This document shows, one piece after another, positions 25,989 through 34,861 of a stretch of 64,000 bases of DNA (positions are counted from its first letter, which is position 1; every line of letters begins with the position of its first letter). This DNA comes from Mesorhizobium sp. LHD-90. Lineage in GTDB: Bacteria; Pseudomonadota; Alphaproteobacteria; Rhizobiales; Rhizobiaceae. Below the pieces are notes generated by a model. That model made no database searches. It saw nothing but the letters and a program-made list of their open reading frames with translations, and was not told the DNA's origin. Location of the stretch: NCBI RefSeq assembly GCF_030929505.1, contig NZ_JAVFVV010000010.1, positions 62,001 to 126,000 of the forward strand, given 5' to 3'. Position numbers and translations under genes: made by a program.

Positions 25989-26009
25989 AACATGAGAAAT
26001 GCTCATGTT
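25989..26009. promoter_or_regulatory. Palindromic operator candidate for the divergent TetR regulator
   Basis: Arms AACATGAG and CTCATGTT are perfectly complementary around a five-base centre (AAATG). The site lies just before the ribosome site of the NmrA-like gene, where a bound repressor would block transcription. A related half-site ATATGAGG occurs about 25 bases to the left. Confidence 0.65.
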
Positions 26010-26023
26010 TTTTGGAGGCTGAA

Positions 26024-26893
26024 ATGACCCTCGGTAATCTGGAAAAACCCGTCCTGCTGGTAGGTGGCTACGGCAAGACCGGCCGGCGCGTCGCCGAAAG
26101 ACTGGAAGCGCAAGGCGTGCTGGTGCGCGTAGGCTCCCGGTCGAGCGAGCCGGCATTCGACTGGAACGACCGCGCGACATGGGCTGCGGCGTTGAAGGGC
26201 GCGCGCGCAGCCTACATCACTTACTATCCCGACCTCTCTGTCCCCGGCGCGGCGGCGGCCGTCGCCGCCTTCACCGAGGCTGCTCTCGATGCCGGCGTGC
26301 GGCGGCTGGTGCTTCTCTCCGGCCGGGGCGAGGAAGAGGCTGAGAAGGCCGAGCAGGCGCTGAAGGCGAGCGGAGCCGATTGGACCGTCGTCCGCTGTGC
26401 CTGGTTCAACCAGAACTTTTCCGAGAATTTTCTGCTCGACCCGATCCTCGCCGGCGTCGTGGCACTGCCGGTCGACGGCGTGCGCGAGCCTTTCGTCGAT
26501 GCCGACGACATCGCCGATGTCGTGGCGGCCGCCCTGACCGAGGACGGCCATGCCGGCAAACTCCACGAACTGACCGGGCCGCGCCTGCTGACTTTCGGCG
26601 AGGCGATTGCCGAGATCGCGGCGGCGACGGGCCGAAAAATCCGGCTGGAACAGATATCGGCGGGTGAGTTCTCGAACCTGCTTGTGGCGGAAGGCGTGCC
26701 GGACAGCCTTGTCGAACTCATCATGGTTCTGTTCACCCAGTTGCTGGATGGCCGCAATCAGTCCCTCGCCGGCGGCGTCGCCGAGGCGTTGGGCCGGCCG
26801 CCCCGCGATTTCGCCGACTTTGCGCGCGATGCCGCCGAAACCGGGATCTGGACACCGCGCCGCACACGCCGTGCCGTGGGAGGAGTAAGATGA
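26024..26893 (+). CDS. NmrA-like NAD(P)H-binding oxidoreductase
   Basis: A 289-residue short-chain-dehydrogenase-like protein of the NmrA/quinone-oxidoreductase QOR2 type. It has the dinucleotide motif VLLVGGYGKTGRRVAERL, and lacks the Tyr-Lys pair of classical dehydrogenases. ADWTVVRCAWFNQNFSENFL is the typical NmrA central segment, and FVDADDIADVVAAALTEDGH follows. It probably senses or reduces small quinone- or aldehyde-like compounds with NAD(P)H. A GGAGG ribosome site precedes the ATG. The gene overlaps the following DUF1772 gene by four bases and is divergent from a TetR gene. Confidence 0.9.
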   Translation: MTLGNLEKPVLLVGGYGKTGRRVAERLEAQGVLVRVGSRSSEPAFDWNDRATWAAALKGARAAYITYYPDLSVPGAAAAVAAFTEAALDAGVRRLVLLSGRGEEEAEKAEQALKASGADWTVVRCAWFNQNFSENFLLDPILAGVVALPVDGVREPFVDADDIADVVAAALTEDGHAGKLHELTGPRLLTFGEAIAEIAAATGRKIRLEQISAGEFSNLLVAEGVPDSLVELIMVLFTQLLDGRNQSLAGGVAEALGRPPRDFADFARDAAETGIWTPRRTRRAVGGVR

Positions 26894-27369
26894 GCGAGCG
26901 CGTGTTCCAGACCCTCACCATACTGGCGGCCGTCGGCTCCGGCGTCATGGGCGGCCTGTTCTTCGCCTATTCGACCTCGGTGATGGGCGCGCTGGGGCGC
27001 ATCGCGCCGAGCAGCGGCATCGCGGCCATGCAGACGATCGACGAAGTCATCCAGAACCCGGTGTTCTTCGTCGCCTTCTTCGGCCCGGCGCTGCTCGGCA
27101 TCGTCCTGGCGGTGGCGGCGCTGCTCGGCTGGCACGGCGGCAGCGCGCTGGCGATCTACGTCGGCGCGGCCTTCTACCTCGTCGGCATCATCGGTGTGAC
27201 CATCGCCGTCAACGTGCCGATGAACAACGCGCTCGCCGCCGTCGATCCGGCCAGCGCCGCGGGAGCGCAATACTGGAGCGCCTACCTCTCCAACTGGACG
27301 GCGTGGAACCATGTCCGCACGGTTGCTGGTATCGCCGCCTGCGTGTCCTACATCCTGGCACTGCTCTAG
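26890..27369 (+). CDS. DUF1772 family membrane protein (anthrone oxygenase-like)
   Basis: A 159-residue protein with four membrane segments. It matches the DUF1772 pattern with [17 protein letters not shown] in segment 1, [16 protein letters not shown] in the conserved loop, and [16 protein letters not shown] before the last segment. Family relatives include anthrone oxygenases of polyketide pathways, which need no cofactor. Coupled to the NmrA-like gene, it may detoxify an aromatic or quinone compound under TetR control. Its stop codon lies inside a 145-base palindromic repeat, so the repeat may have set the present 3' end. Confidence 0.88.
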   Translation: MSERVFQTLTILAAVGSGVMGGLFFAYSTSVMGALGRIAPSSGIAAMQTIDEVIQNPVFFVAFFGPALLGIVLAVAALLGWHGGSALAIYVGAAFYLVGIIGVTIAVNVPMNNALAAVDPASAAGAQYWSAYLSNWTAWNHVRTVAGIAACVSYILALL

Positions 27370-27512
27370 GGTCCTGTCGACATTCGGGCCAGAGCGGGCT
27401 GCAAATGGCGTCTTTCTGCGCTTCCGGTGCTCACGTACTTTAAGTACGCTCCGCTCCGGTTCTCGAAAGCCGCCATTTTCGCCTCGCCCTGACCCGAATC
27501 TCAACAGACCCT
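27368..27512. repeat. 145-bp imperfect palindromic repeat, copy A
   Basis: The ends AGGGTC and GACCCT are complementary, and the two halves pair imperfectly over the full length around a perfect centre GTACTT-T-AAGTAC. A second copy of the same length lies at 46567-46711, sharing blocks such as CGCTTCCGGTGCTCA and CTCCGGTTCTCGAAA. It behaves like a non-autonomous REP/MITE-type element. It overlaps the TAG stop of the preceding gene. Confidence 0.85.
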
Positions 27513-27676
27513 GCCGTCAGACCGTTGCCAACAACGGCCGCCATGCGCGGCCGTTTCCGCTTGAACGGTTTCCGGCCCCGTGCAATGAGCCGAAGCGATT
27601 GAGAAGCACGCGCCCGGGCCGCCGGGCGGGCGACCGGCGCGGAAAGATGCTTCCGACCGACGGAGCGAGGCGCGCC

Positions 27677-28315
27677 ATGCACGGACCCCACCCGAACATA
27701 AAACATCCGATCCCGATGCATCCGCGCGTCGGCTTCCTGAAGCCGCTGGTCGAGGCGCCGAACATCGAGATCGGCGATTTCACCTATTACGACGATCCGG
27801 AGGGGCCGGACCGTTTTGCGGAAAAATGCGTGCTGCACCATTACCCGTTCATTGGCGACCGGCTGGTGATCGGAAAGTTCTGCGCCATCGCCGAAGGCGC
27901 CCGCTTCATCATGAACGGCGCCAACCACGCGCTGTCGGGTTTTTCCACCTATCCCTTCAACATCTTCGGCCATGGCTGGGAGCAGGGGTTCGACGTCTCG
28001 ACCTGGGAACGCGAGGTGCGCGGCGATACGGTGATCGGCAACGACGTTTGGATCGGCATGGACGCGGTGATCATGCCGGGGGTCGGCATCGGCAGCGGCG
28101 CGGTTGTCGGCGCGAAGTCGGTGGTGACCCATGACGTGCCGGCCTACGCCATCGTCGCCGGCAACCCGGCCAAGGTGGTGAAGAAGCGGTTCGACGAGCG
28201 AACCATCCGCCGCCTGCTCGACATCGCCTGGTGGGACTGGCCGGTGGAAAAGATCACCCGCAACCTCGACGCCATACGCGGCGCCGATCTGAAAGCCCTG
28301 GAGGCCGCACGGTGA
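27677..28315 (+). CDS. CatB-related hexapeptide-repeat O-acetyltransferase (xenobiotic acetyltransferase type)
   Basis: A 212-residue left-handed beta-helix acetyltransferase. The XAT signature [20 protein letters not shown] and the catalytic His region [18 protein letters not shown] are intact, followed by hexapeptide turns ([33 protein letters not shown]) and the closing [13 protein letters not shown]. Members acetylate a hydroxyl on chloramphenicol, streptogramins or unknown sugars using acetyl-CoA. The full catalytic set argues for activity, but a resistance role cannot be claimed. It ends in a GTGA overlap just before engB, so the two are co-transcribed. Confidence 0.9.
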   Translation: MHGPHPNIKHPIPMHPRVGFLKPLVEAPNIEIGDFTYYDDPEGPDRFAEKCVLHHYPFIGDRLVIGKFCAIAEGARFIMNGANHALSGFSTYPFNIFGHGWEQGFDVSTWEREVRGDTVIGNDVWIGMDAVIMPGVGIGSGAVVGAKSVVTHDVPAYAIVAGNPAKVVKKRFDERTIRRLLDIAWWDWPVEKITRNLDAIRGADLKALEAAR

Positions 28316-28317
28316 GC

Positions 28318-28971
28318 ATGACGACAAGCCAGGCCGCCACGGCGCCGGATTTTTTCGCAAAACCGTGGATCTTCATCCGCAGCGTGCCGTCGATGGACCT
28401 CTTGCCGCCGCAGGGGCCGGCGGAGATCGCATTCGCCGGCCGCTCCAATGTCGGAAAATCGTCGCTGATCAATGCGCTGACCGGCAAGAAGGGGTTGGCG
28501 CGCACCTCCAACACGCCCGGCCGCACGCAGGAGCTCAACTATTTCGTGCCCGACGGCTTTTCAGGCGAGGGGGCCGACCTGCCACCACTGGCACTGGTGG
28601 ACATGCCCGGCTACGGCTACGCCAAGGCGCCGAAGACCGAAGTCGACCGCTGGACGAAACTGGTGCTCGATTACTTGCGCGGCCGCGTCACGCTGAAGCG
28701 CGTCTACCTGCTGATCGATGCGCGACACGGCATCAAGGCGAACGATCTGGAGGTGATGACGCTGCTCGACAAGGCGGCGGTTTCCTATCAGGTCGTGCTG
28801 ACCAAGATCGACAAGATCAAGGTTGCCGGCGTGCCGCGCCTGCTTGAGGAGACGGCGGAGAAGATCAGGAAACGTCCCGCCGCCTTTCCGGAGATCATTG
28901 CAACGTCGTCGGAAGAAGGCGAGGGGATCGAAGAGCTTCGCGCGGCGATCTCATTGGCGGCGGTGCAGTAG
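28318..28971 (+). CDS. engB: Ribosome biogenesis GTPase YihA/EngB
   Basis: A 217-residue TRAFAC GTPase with G1 [11 protein letters not shown]2 region [12 protein letters not shown]3 [12 protein letters not shown]4 LTKID and G5 TSS. It helps assemble the large ribosomal subunit. I use the ATG; a GTG two codons earlier would overlap the upstream stop (GTGA) and is equally possible. In many Rhizobiales engB lies close to rpmH-rnpA-yidC. Here a TetR cassette, a repeat and an acetyltransferase separate them. Confidence 0.96.
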   Translation: MTTSQAATAPDFFAKPWIFIRSVPSMDLLPPQGPAEIAFAGRSNVGKSSLINALTGKKGLARTSNTPGRTQELNYFVPDGFSGEGADLPPLALVDMPGYGYAKAPKTEVDRWTKLVLDYLRGRVTLKRVYLLIDARHGIKANDLEVMTLLDKAAVSYQVVLTKIDKIKVAGVPRLLEETAEKIRKRPAAFPEIIATSSEEGEGIEELRAAISLAAVQ

Positions 28972-28987
28972 GTGCGTCCCTCATGCG

Positions 28988-29671
28988 CTACTTGCCGGCC
29001 CCATATGCCTTGAGAAAAACATCGACCCCGGAGGTCACAACGCGCCTGACCTCCTCCTCGGTCGGAATCGCGCTGCGGTAGCCGAAGATGCATTGCCGGA
29101 ACAGGCCCGCCATGCAGAGGTCCGTGAACTGGTAGGCGGCAAGATCGACGTCGGGAATGGCGAGGTCGCCGGCCTTGACTGCCCGTTCGAGATATTCCGC
29201 CAGCTTGTCGTGGCCGCGTTTCGGGCCGCGCTCGTAGAAGCGTACGCCGAGTTCAGGCATGCGCTCGCAGATGCTGATCACGGTGCGCTGTGCCTTCAGC
29301 ACCCCCGGCGAGGTGATCTTCCAGGCAAGCGCGATGCCGTAGCGGAGCAGCGTATCCCTGACGCTGCCTTCCTGTTCCAGCGCGTCGTAGAGATTGGCGA
29401 AGATCGTCTTGCGCTCATCCTCGATCAGCGCCTCGAACAGTTCTTCCTTGTTGTTGAAATAGACGTAGATCGTGCCCTTCGAGACGCCGGCCTCGCGTGT
29501 GATGTCGTTCATCGAGGCTGCGTCAAAGCCCATGTTTATGAAGACACGGCGTGCGCCCTCTAGGATCTGCTTGCGTTTGGCAGGATCCTGGCCCGCCGCC
29601 GGCCTCCCACGCCGCAGATATTCCAGCACCTGGTCGCAGGCTTCCGGAAATTCCTCGGTGTCAGGAGACAT
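28988..29671 (-). CDS. TetR/AcrR family transcriptional regulator
   Basis: A 227-residue regulator with a TetR DNA-binding domain after a 30-residue extension: KRKQILEGARRVFINMGFDA, then MNDITREAGVSKGTIYVYF. A C-terminal helical domain of the AefR-like kind follows (CERMPELGVRFYERGPKRG). It is convergent with engB, with only 16 bases between stops. No divergent partner is obvious; a palindrome just upstream suggests autoregulation. The target is unknown. Confidence 0.93.
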   Translation of the reverse strand: MSPDTEEFPEACDQVLEYLRRGRPAAGQDPAKRKQILEGARRVFINMGFDAASMNDITREAGVSKGTIYVYFNNKEELFEALIEDERKTIFANLYDALEQEGSVRDTLLRYGIALAWKITSPGVLKAQRTVISICERMPELGVRFYERGPKRGHDKLAEYLERAVKAGDLAIPDVDLAAYQFTDLCMAGLFRQCIFGYRSAIPTEEEVRRVVTSGVDVFLKAYGAGK

Positions 29672-29688
29672 CGTTTCCTCGAAAATAT

Positions 29689-29706
29689 TCGAACCGTATA
29701 GTTCGA
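29689..29706. promoter_or_regulatory. Palindrome upstream of the TetR gene (operator candidate)
   Basis: TCGAAC and GTTCGA flank a six-base centre CGTATA, 18 bases upstream of the TetR start codon. The central TATA-like bases may overlap a -10 element, which would suit autorepression. Confidence 0.5.
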
Positions 29707-29988
29707 CTGTCCCTGGTATGGCCGCTTTACTTCACGAGGTCAAATCGAACCGAACGGATCAGTTTTGTTTCAAGGCCGTTCGTCGTGCCCGCTCGCTTCG
29801 CTTCCCCTGACTCCGAAAAAACATCAGCCGCCAGTCACCCGTTCCGGCGGTGAGAAGGGTGCCGCACGCCGACCGTCCGATTCCCGCAATCGAGCGGCCG
29901 CCGCGCCCGCGGCCGAAACCAAGAGGTGTTGGACGGAGTGCGGCGTCACGAATAGGTCGAGAATGCTGTCAAACAGCTTGGGAGACGC
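29707..29988. other. Gap between a TetR gene and the phosphatase gene, no gene recognised
   Basis: No coding sequence or clear terminator is visible here. The phosphatase gene is transcribed into this region, so its 3' end signals should lie here, but I could not identify a hairpin with a T-run. Confidence 0.35.
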
Positions 29989-32109
29989 TCAGGACGCGGC
30001 GGCGAGGGCATCGCGGGCCGCGCCGGAATAACGCACGACCAGCAGCGTGATGTCGTCCGACTGGTGGCCGCCGTTCTCGAAGGATTTTACCGCGGCGAGC
30101 ACGCCTTCCGCCACCGCATCCGGTCCGGGCGCGCCGCCAAAACTTTCAAGGCTGGCCAGCAGCCGCTCCTCGCCGAACTGATCGCCGCCGGGGTCGAAGG
30201 CTTCGGTCACGCCGTCGGTGTAGAGCAGGATCGCCTCGCCGGGCGCGAGATCGATCGAGTGGCTGGTGAATTCGACCGATCCTACGACCGCGACAGCGAC
30301 GTCGGTCGACTCGACGATGGTCTCGACGCTGCCGTCCGGCCGCATCCGGATCGGCGCGGCATGGCCGGCATTGACGAAATCGACATGGCCGGTCTTCGGA
30401 TCGAACACGCCGAAGACCAGGGTGACGAACATCATCTGGTCGTTGTCGACGACGAGCAGGTCGTTGAGCTGGCGCACGCAGACGGCCGGGTCGTTCTCGA
30501 ACAGCGCGATCGCCTTCAGGAGGGTGCGCGAGATCGCCATGAAGAACGCGGCCGGCACGCCCTTGCCGGACACGTCGGCGATGACGAACACCAGCTTGCC
30601 GTCGCGGCGTTCGAAAAAATCGTAGAAATCGCCGCCGACCTCGTTTGCGGACTGCATCAGGCCCTTGACCGCAAAGGTCGGCCGCGGCGGGAAATCGGCC
30701 GGCAGCACCGAGCGCTGCAGGTCGCGGGCGATGGAGAGTTCCTGCTGCAGCGTCGCGAGCTGGGTCTCGCGCACCAGCGCCTCGCGCAGGCGCGCCACCA
30801 GTTCGGAGAGTCGCCGGTGCTGCTCGACGACGCGGCCCGACATCTGCTGCAGCACGGCGGCGATCGGGCCGAGCTGGTCGTCCTCGCGGATCAGCCGGGC
30901 GACCGGATCGATCTCGCCGGTGGGCTCGGTGCCGCCCCTGGTGGCCGCGACGATGCGGCCGAGGTCGCTCAAGACCTCGTCGCGGGCGCCGGGCTCCAGC
31001 GTTCCGGCCAGCGATTCCATCTGCCGGCGCACGAAACGTTCCTGGCGGCGGCGCTGCAATTCGCGCTGCCGGCGCGCCTCGTTGAAGGCGACGAGATTGT
31101 GGCGGAGTTCGGTGATGGCCGAGGCGATCTGGCCGATCTCGTCGTCGCTGCGGCGCACCAGCGTGGCCGAGGTGTCGCCGCGCGCCAGCGCGGTCAGGAT
31201 GGTGACGGCGCGGCGCAGCGGGTTGAAGCTGTGGCGCAGGTAGAAATAGAGCCCGCCGACGGTGAGCACCGCCACCGCCGCCATGATGATGACGGTGAGC
31301 AGCGTCAACCTGTCGAGCGCCAGCAGGCTTTCGGTGGCGTCCTGGGCGGCGACAAGCAGGCCGGCCGAGCCGGCGGAGATGTCGGCCAGCGGGATGGCGG
31401 TGACGGCATAGAGGCGGTCGCCGCGCTCGGCCTGCTGCACCGAGCCGGTGCGTTGCGGGAAGGTCAGGTCGAGATCCTGCCAGAGCTGCGATTCGGTGCC
31501 CTCGACCAGCCGGCCGCGCGTGCTGACGAGATAACCTTCGGCGTCCATCGCCTCGCCGAAACTCTTCAGCGGGCCGCTGGCCTTGGAGCCGACGGCGAGC
31601 ACGGTCGGCTCGCCGTCCCAGCTCTCGAAGCGTTTGGCGGCGACGATGCGGAAGGCGTCGGAGGAGACCTGGCGGATGCCGGCGGGCTCCTGCCCGTCGA
31701 CGATGGCCGCGATGGTGCTGATGTCGAGCAGGCGCGGCGGCTCGGCCAGCGCCGAACTGGAGACGACGATGTGGCCGTTGCGGTCGAGGATCTGGAAATC
31801 CGACAGTTCGCCGGAGGTCAGCCAGGGCTGCGTCCAGGTGTGGGCGAGGCGGCGGAGCGCCGGCAGGTCGGCCTTGCGGAACGCTTCGACGACGGCGCCG
31901 TCCGCGGCGATGCGGTCGCGCAGGGACGCCAGCCGGCGGGTCTCGGTGTGCAATATCTCGCGCCACAGTGCCTCCTGGCCGGCAATCGCGATGCGCGTAT
32001 AGGGGCGCGCGGCGAGGGACTCGCGCTGCACGCCGATGACCGCCAGAATGCCGAAGGCGAGGATGAAGACCAGCGAGACGAAGACCGCGATGCGCGTGCT
32101 GAGCAGCAT
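29989..32109 (-). CDS. Membrane-bound SpoIIE/RsbU-type PP2C phosphatase with sensor and HAMP domains
   Basis: A 706-residue protein. It has an N-terminal membrane segment (IAVFVSLVFILAFGILAVIG), an extracytoplasmic sensor of about 270 residues, a second membrane segment (LLTVIIMAAVAVLTVGGLYF), HAMP (RRAVTILTALARGDTSATLV) and a coiled-coil linker. The C-terminal PP2C phosphatase domain has EVGGDFYDFF, FVIADVSGKGVPAAFFM, FVNAGHAAPIRM, LLYTDGVTEAFDP and SDDITLLVV, so its metal-binding Asp residues are present. Such enzymes dephosphorylate STAS anti-anti-sigma proteins; one STAS gene lies about 8 kb to the right. The start has GAGGACC upstream. It is the last gene of the leftward sensor operon, eight bases after its neighbour. 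Confidence 0.93.
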   Translation of the reverse strand: MLLSTRIAVFVSLVFILAFGILAVIGVQRESLAARPYTRIAIAGQEALWREILHTETRRLASLRDRIAADGAVVEAFRKADLPALRRLAHTWTQPWLTSGELSDFQILDRNGHIVVSSSALAEPPRLLDISTIAAIVDGQEPAGIRQVSSDAFRIVAAKRFESWDGEPTVLAVGSKASGPLKSFGEAMDAEGYLVSTRGRLVEGTESQLWQDLDLTFPQRTGSVQQAERGDRLYAVTAIPLADISAGSAGLLVAAQDATESLLALDRLTLLTVIIMAAVAVLTVGGLYFYLRHSFNPLRRAVTILTALARGDTSATLVRRSDDEIGQIASAITELRHNLVAFNEARRQRELQRRRQERFVRRQMESLAGTLEPGARDEVLSDLGRIVAATRGGTEPTGEIDPVARLIREDDQLGPIAAVLQQMSGRVVEQHRRLSELVARLREALVRETQLATLQQELSIARDLQRSVLPADFPPRPTFAVKGLMQSANEVGGDFYDFFERRDGKLVFVIADVSGKGVPAAFFMAISRTLLKAIALFENDPAVCVRQLNDLLVVDNDQMMFVTLVFGVFDPKTGHVDFVNAGHAAPIRMRPDGSVETIVESTDVAVAVVGSVEFTSHSIDLAPGEAILLYTDGVTEAFDPGGDQFGEERLLASLESFGGAPGPDAVAEGVLAAVKSFENGGHQSDDITLLVVRYSGAARDALAAAS

Positions 32110-32117
32110 GGCGGTCC

Positions 32118-33953
32118 TCAGGCTGCGGCCGGTTCGGCCGGACGGCGGCCGAGAAACTGGCCGGCGGCGACGAGCAAGGCGACGATGGTGACGGCCAGAG
32201 CGAGCGTCAGGCCGGCCTCGCTGGTGGCGCCGGTGAGCGCGAGGCCGAGGGCGGCGGCGCACCCGATCGAGAACCAGGGATGTCTTGCTTCGCCAACGCA
32301 AGACTTGACGGCCGCGCCGCCGCCCAGACCGAGCGCGGCGCAGGCGACAAGCGTCGAAGCGACGGCATTGCCGAGCGGATCGTGCAGCGCGGCGGCGCCG
32401 ATGAGCAGCGCCGCGCCGCAGCCGAGCGGCGGCAGGGCCGGCGCGATCAGCGCCGCCAGGGCCAGCAGCGCGGCGGCGCCGGAGCCGAGCAGATAGTTGT
32501 CGAAGCCGATGCCGGCCGGCAGCACGACCAGTACCATCGCTGCGGCCGGGGCCGTGGCAAGCGCGAGCAGGATGTCGGGCAGCGTTGCGGCCGCAATGGT
32601 GGGGCGCGGGGGCGTCCGGTCTGTCCGCGCCTCGCCATAGGCGACGAAGGGCGCAATCAGCAGCGCGGCTATGCCGAGCATCATGAAACCGGAACGGCGG
32701 CCGATCGCTTCGGCGTAGAGCCCGCTGACCAGAGGCGCGGCGAACAGCGCGGCGAAGATCAGCAGCACGGCAAGGCCGCGCCGCGACTGCTCGACCGGGC
32801 GATGGACCAGCAGCGCCGCGACGATGAAGCCGGCGCAGACGCCCGCGGCGGCGCGCAGCATGACGAAGACATCATAGGTCCGGCACCAATAGGTGCCGCC
32901 GAGCGCGGCGGCGAGCAGAAGCCCGGCCAGCGCCAGCAAGGCGGAGGAGTGCCCCGCCCGGCTCCTGCCGGCCAACGCGCCGGCCAGTGCGGCGCCGAGT
33001 TCGGCCAGCAGCGGCATGACCGGCAGCCAGGCCGTCGGCACCACGGCGGATTCCCGGTCGATGGCGAAATTGGCGACATAGGGGAAGGCGGCGGCGTAGA
33101 CGCAGAGGAGGACTGCGACGCGCCAGACGGCGCCGCTGCCGCGTGGCGCGGCCACGTCGAGGCCATCGCGGTCGTCGGCGAAGGCGTAGCGGCTGTCGAT
33201 CGGCTTGAGGATGGCGTCGACGCGGCGGCCGAGGCTGCCGTCGAAGTCGATGGCGCGGATGGTGGCGACGGCCTCGACCAGGTTGCGGCGCGCCGCCTTG
33301 ACGCGGTCGATGCTGCGGGCGAGAGCGCGCGACGCGGCATAGATCGGTCCGCGATCCTCGTCATGTGCCTGCGGCGTGAAGTCGCCGGACGCCACGCGCT
33401 CCATGTCGCCGAGCAGCCGCGCATGGGCGGGGGCCAGATTGAAGGCGAAGAAACCGCCGAGAATGCCGCCGGCGACCGCGCCGCAGAGCACGGCGGCGAT
33501 GGTGAGCGCGATGCGCACCTGCCGGACCGCCTGGTCGATCAGCGGCGATTCACCGGCCACCACCAGCGTGGCACTGGTTCCATCGCCGGCTATGGGGAAA
33601 GATTCTCCGGTGACGCCCTCGGCGGTGGCGGCCACCGTCTTGCCGGCGGCGTCGATGATGGCGAGGCCTTGGACCTGCGGCGAACTGTCGGCGATGCGGT
33701 GCAGATAGGGCTCGATACCCGGCAGCTTGTCGAGCGGAATGCCGAGTTGCAGCGCGTGCGAGAACTGACCGGCGACGGCCTGCCCGACCGTCGCGGCGCC
33801 GGTGCGGGTGGCTTCCTCCAGCGCTGGCGCGCTGCGCCGCAGCCCGGCGTCGAGCAGAAACCAGGCCGAAAGGCCGACGACGATGGCCACCACCACCCCG
33901 ATGATTGCGGCCGGGCTGCGGACGCTGGCGTGGTCAGGCTGCGTCACGGTCAT
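32118..33953 (-). CDS. Sensor (extracytoplasmic domain + HAMP) fused to a degenerate MFS-like multi-pass membrane domain
   Basis: A 611-residue protein. It has TM1 at about residues 17-37, then an extracytoplasmic domain with SHALQLGIPLDKLPGIEPYL and VQGLAIIDAAGKTVAATAEG, TM2 near 150-172, and a HAMP-like stretch (ARLLGDMERVASGDFTPQAH). From about residue 275 onward there are ten or more hydrophobic segments resembling an MFS carrier without clear conserved motifs. It is a paralogue of the protein encoded at 35503-37506, which keeps MFS motif A. It overlaps the upstream sensor-only gene by 20 bases and precedes the phosphatase gene. I infer that the carrier-like domain acts as a signal receiver or transporter-sensor; no catalytic domain is visible. 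Confidence 0.8.
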   Translation of the reverse strand: MTVTQPDHASVRSPAAIIGVVVAIVVGLSAWFLLDAGLRRSAPALEEATRTGAATVGQAVAGQFSHALQLGIPLDKLPGIEPYLHRIADSSPQVQGLAIIDAAGKTVAATAEGVTGESFPIAGDGTSATLVVAGESPLIDQAVRQVRIALTIAAVLCGAVAGGILGGFFAFNLAPAHARLLGDMERVASGDFTPQAHDEDRGPIYAASRALARSIDRVKAARRNLVEAVATIRAIDFDGSLGRRVDAILKPIDSRYAFADDRDGLDVAAPRGSGAVWRVAVLLCVYAAAFPYVANFAIDRESAVVPTAWLPVMPLLAELGAALAGALAGRSRAGHSSALLALAGLLLAAALGGTYWCRTYDVFVMLRAAAGVCAGFIVAALLVHRPVEQSRRGLAVLLIFAALFAAPLVSGLYAEAIGRRSGFMMLGIAALLIAPFVAYGEARTDRTPPRPTIAAATLPDILLALATAPAAAMVLVVLPAGIGFDNYLLGSGAAALLALAALIAPALPPLGCGAALLIGAAALHDPLGNAVASTLVACAALGLGGGAAVKSCVGEARHPWFSIGCAAALGLALTGATSEAGLTLALAVTIVALLVAAGQFLGRRPAEPAAA

Positions 33954-34716
33954 CGCTTTCGTCGACCTTGAGCACTTCGACGGCGGCGCGGTCGAAATCG
34001 GTCACGGCGCGCTCCACCGACAGGCGCACGCGATCGGCGTCGGCGAGATATGCCGCGGTCGCGGCGCCGTCCGGCAGGGGCGCGGCTTCGCCCGCAAGGC
34101 GCTCGGTGAGGCGCGTCAGCGGCCGCGAGGAGAGGCCGAACAGCACAAGCAGAACCGCGAGCACGGCAAGCAACGCCGCCGGCGCCACCCAAGCGGCCTG
34201 CCAGGCGAGGCCCGTGAGCACGCCGCGCGCCATATCGGCGCGCGCGGCGCCCGAGACGGTGATGGCGAGATTGCCGATCGGCTCGCCGAAATCGTTGCGG
34301 ATGGCCTGGCCGACGACGATATTGCCGAACTCCTCGACCCGCCAGCGCTCGTTCTCGACGCGGTAGCGCACGGCGGTCCGCCACAGGCCGGAGATTGCCT
34401 CGCCGATGCTGCCTCGGTCGGTGTTGAACAGCGATATGCCTTCGGGCGAGAACACCTCGACCGCCACCACCTGCGGGTCGGCAGCCTTGGCGCGCTCGAT
34501 AAGGTCCTGGACGACCCGCACATCCGCGAGTTGCAGTCCGAGGTTGGCATTGGCCTCGATCGTGTCGCGCAACTGGGTGAGCAGGAAGTCGATATTGGCT
34601 TCCGCGGTGCGCAGCGCGACGCGGTCGGTGCTGCCGAACACCAGCGCCGCGCACAGGGCAAGCCCCGCGCACGTGACGCCGAGCACTGCCAGGATGATCC
34701 TCGTAGCTGGAGCCAT
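33934..34716 (-). CDS. Sensor-only membrane protein with the same extracytoplasmic domain as its neighbours
   Basis: A 260-residue protein. It has TM1 (IILAVLGVTCAGLALCAALV), an extracytoplasmic part with EANANLGLQLADVRVVQDLI and QVVAVEVFSPEGISLFNTDR, TM2 (WVAPAALLAVLAVLLVLFGL), then a short HAMP-like cytoplasmic tail (RPLTRLTERLAG). The layout matches the small protein across the divergent promoter (34862-35506). No enzymatic output domain is present, so it probably acts through hetero-association with the sensor-carrier protein encoded downstream, with which it overlaps. It is the first gene of the leftward operon. Confidence 0.75.
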   Translation of the reverse strand: MAPATRIILAVLGVTCAGLALCAALVFGSTDRVALRTAEANIDFLLTQLRDTIEANANLGLQLADVRVVQDLIERAKAADPQVVAVEVFSPEGISLFNTDRGSIGEAISGLWRTAVRYRVENERWRVEEFGNIVVGQAIRNDFGEPIGNLAITVSGAARADMARGVLTGLAWQAAWVAPAALLAVLAVLLVLFGLSSRPLTRLTERLAGEAAPLPDGAATAAYLADADRVRLSVERAVTDFDRAAVEVLKVDESDDRDAA

Positions 34717-34861
34717 GCGGGTTTTTAGTGAGTCGCGGCAGAATGTGGCAACGGTATTCGAGGCTTACCCCACTGTCATCCGACAAAACCTATGGATTGT
34801 AATAATATTCTGCTAATCTGAACCTGCTCCAATGGGGGGAGCGCTTTCCAGTGATTCCAAG

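Noticed and set aside
30064-32496. An 810-codon open frame on the plus strand opposite the phosphatase gene
   Set aside because: It is the high-GC antisense shadow of a gene with clear PP2C and HAMP motifs. The translation is Arg/Asp/Glu/Gln-rich without domains.
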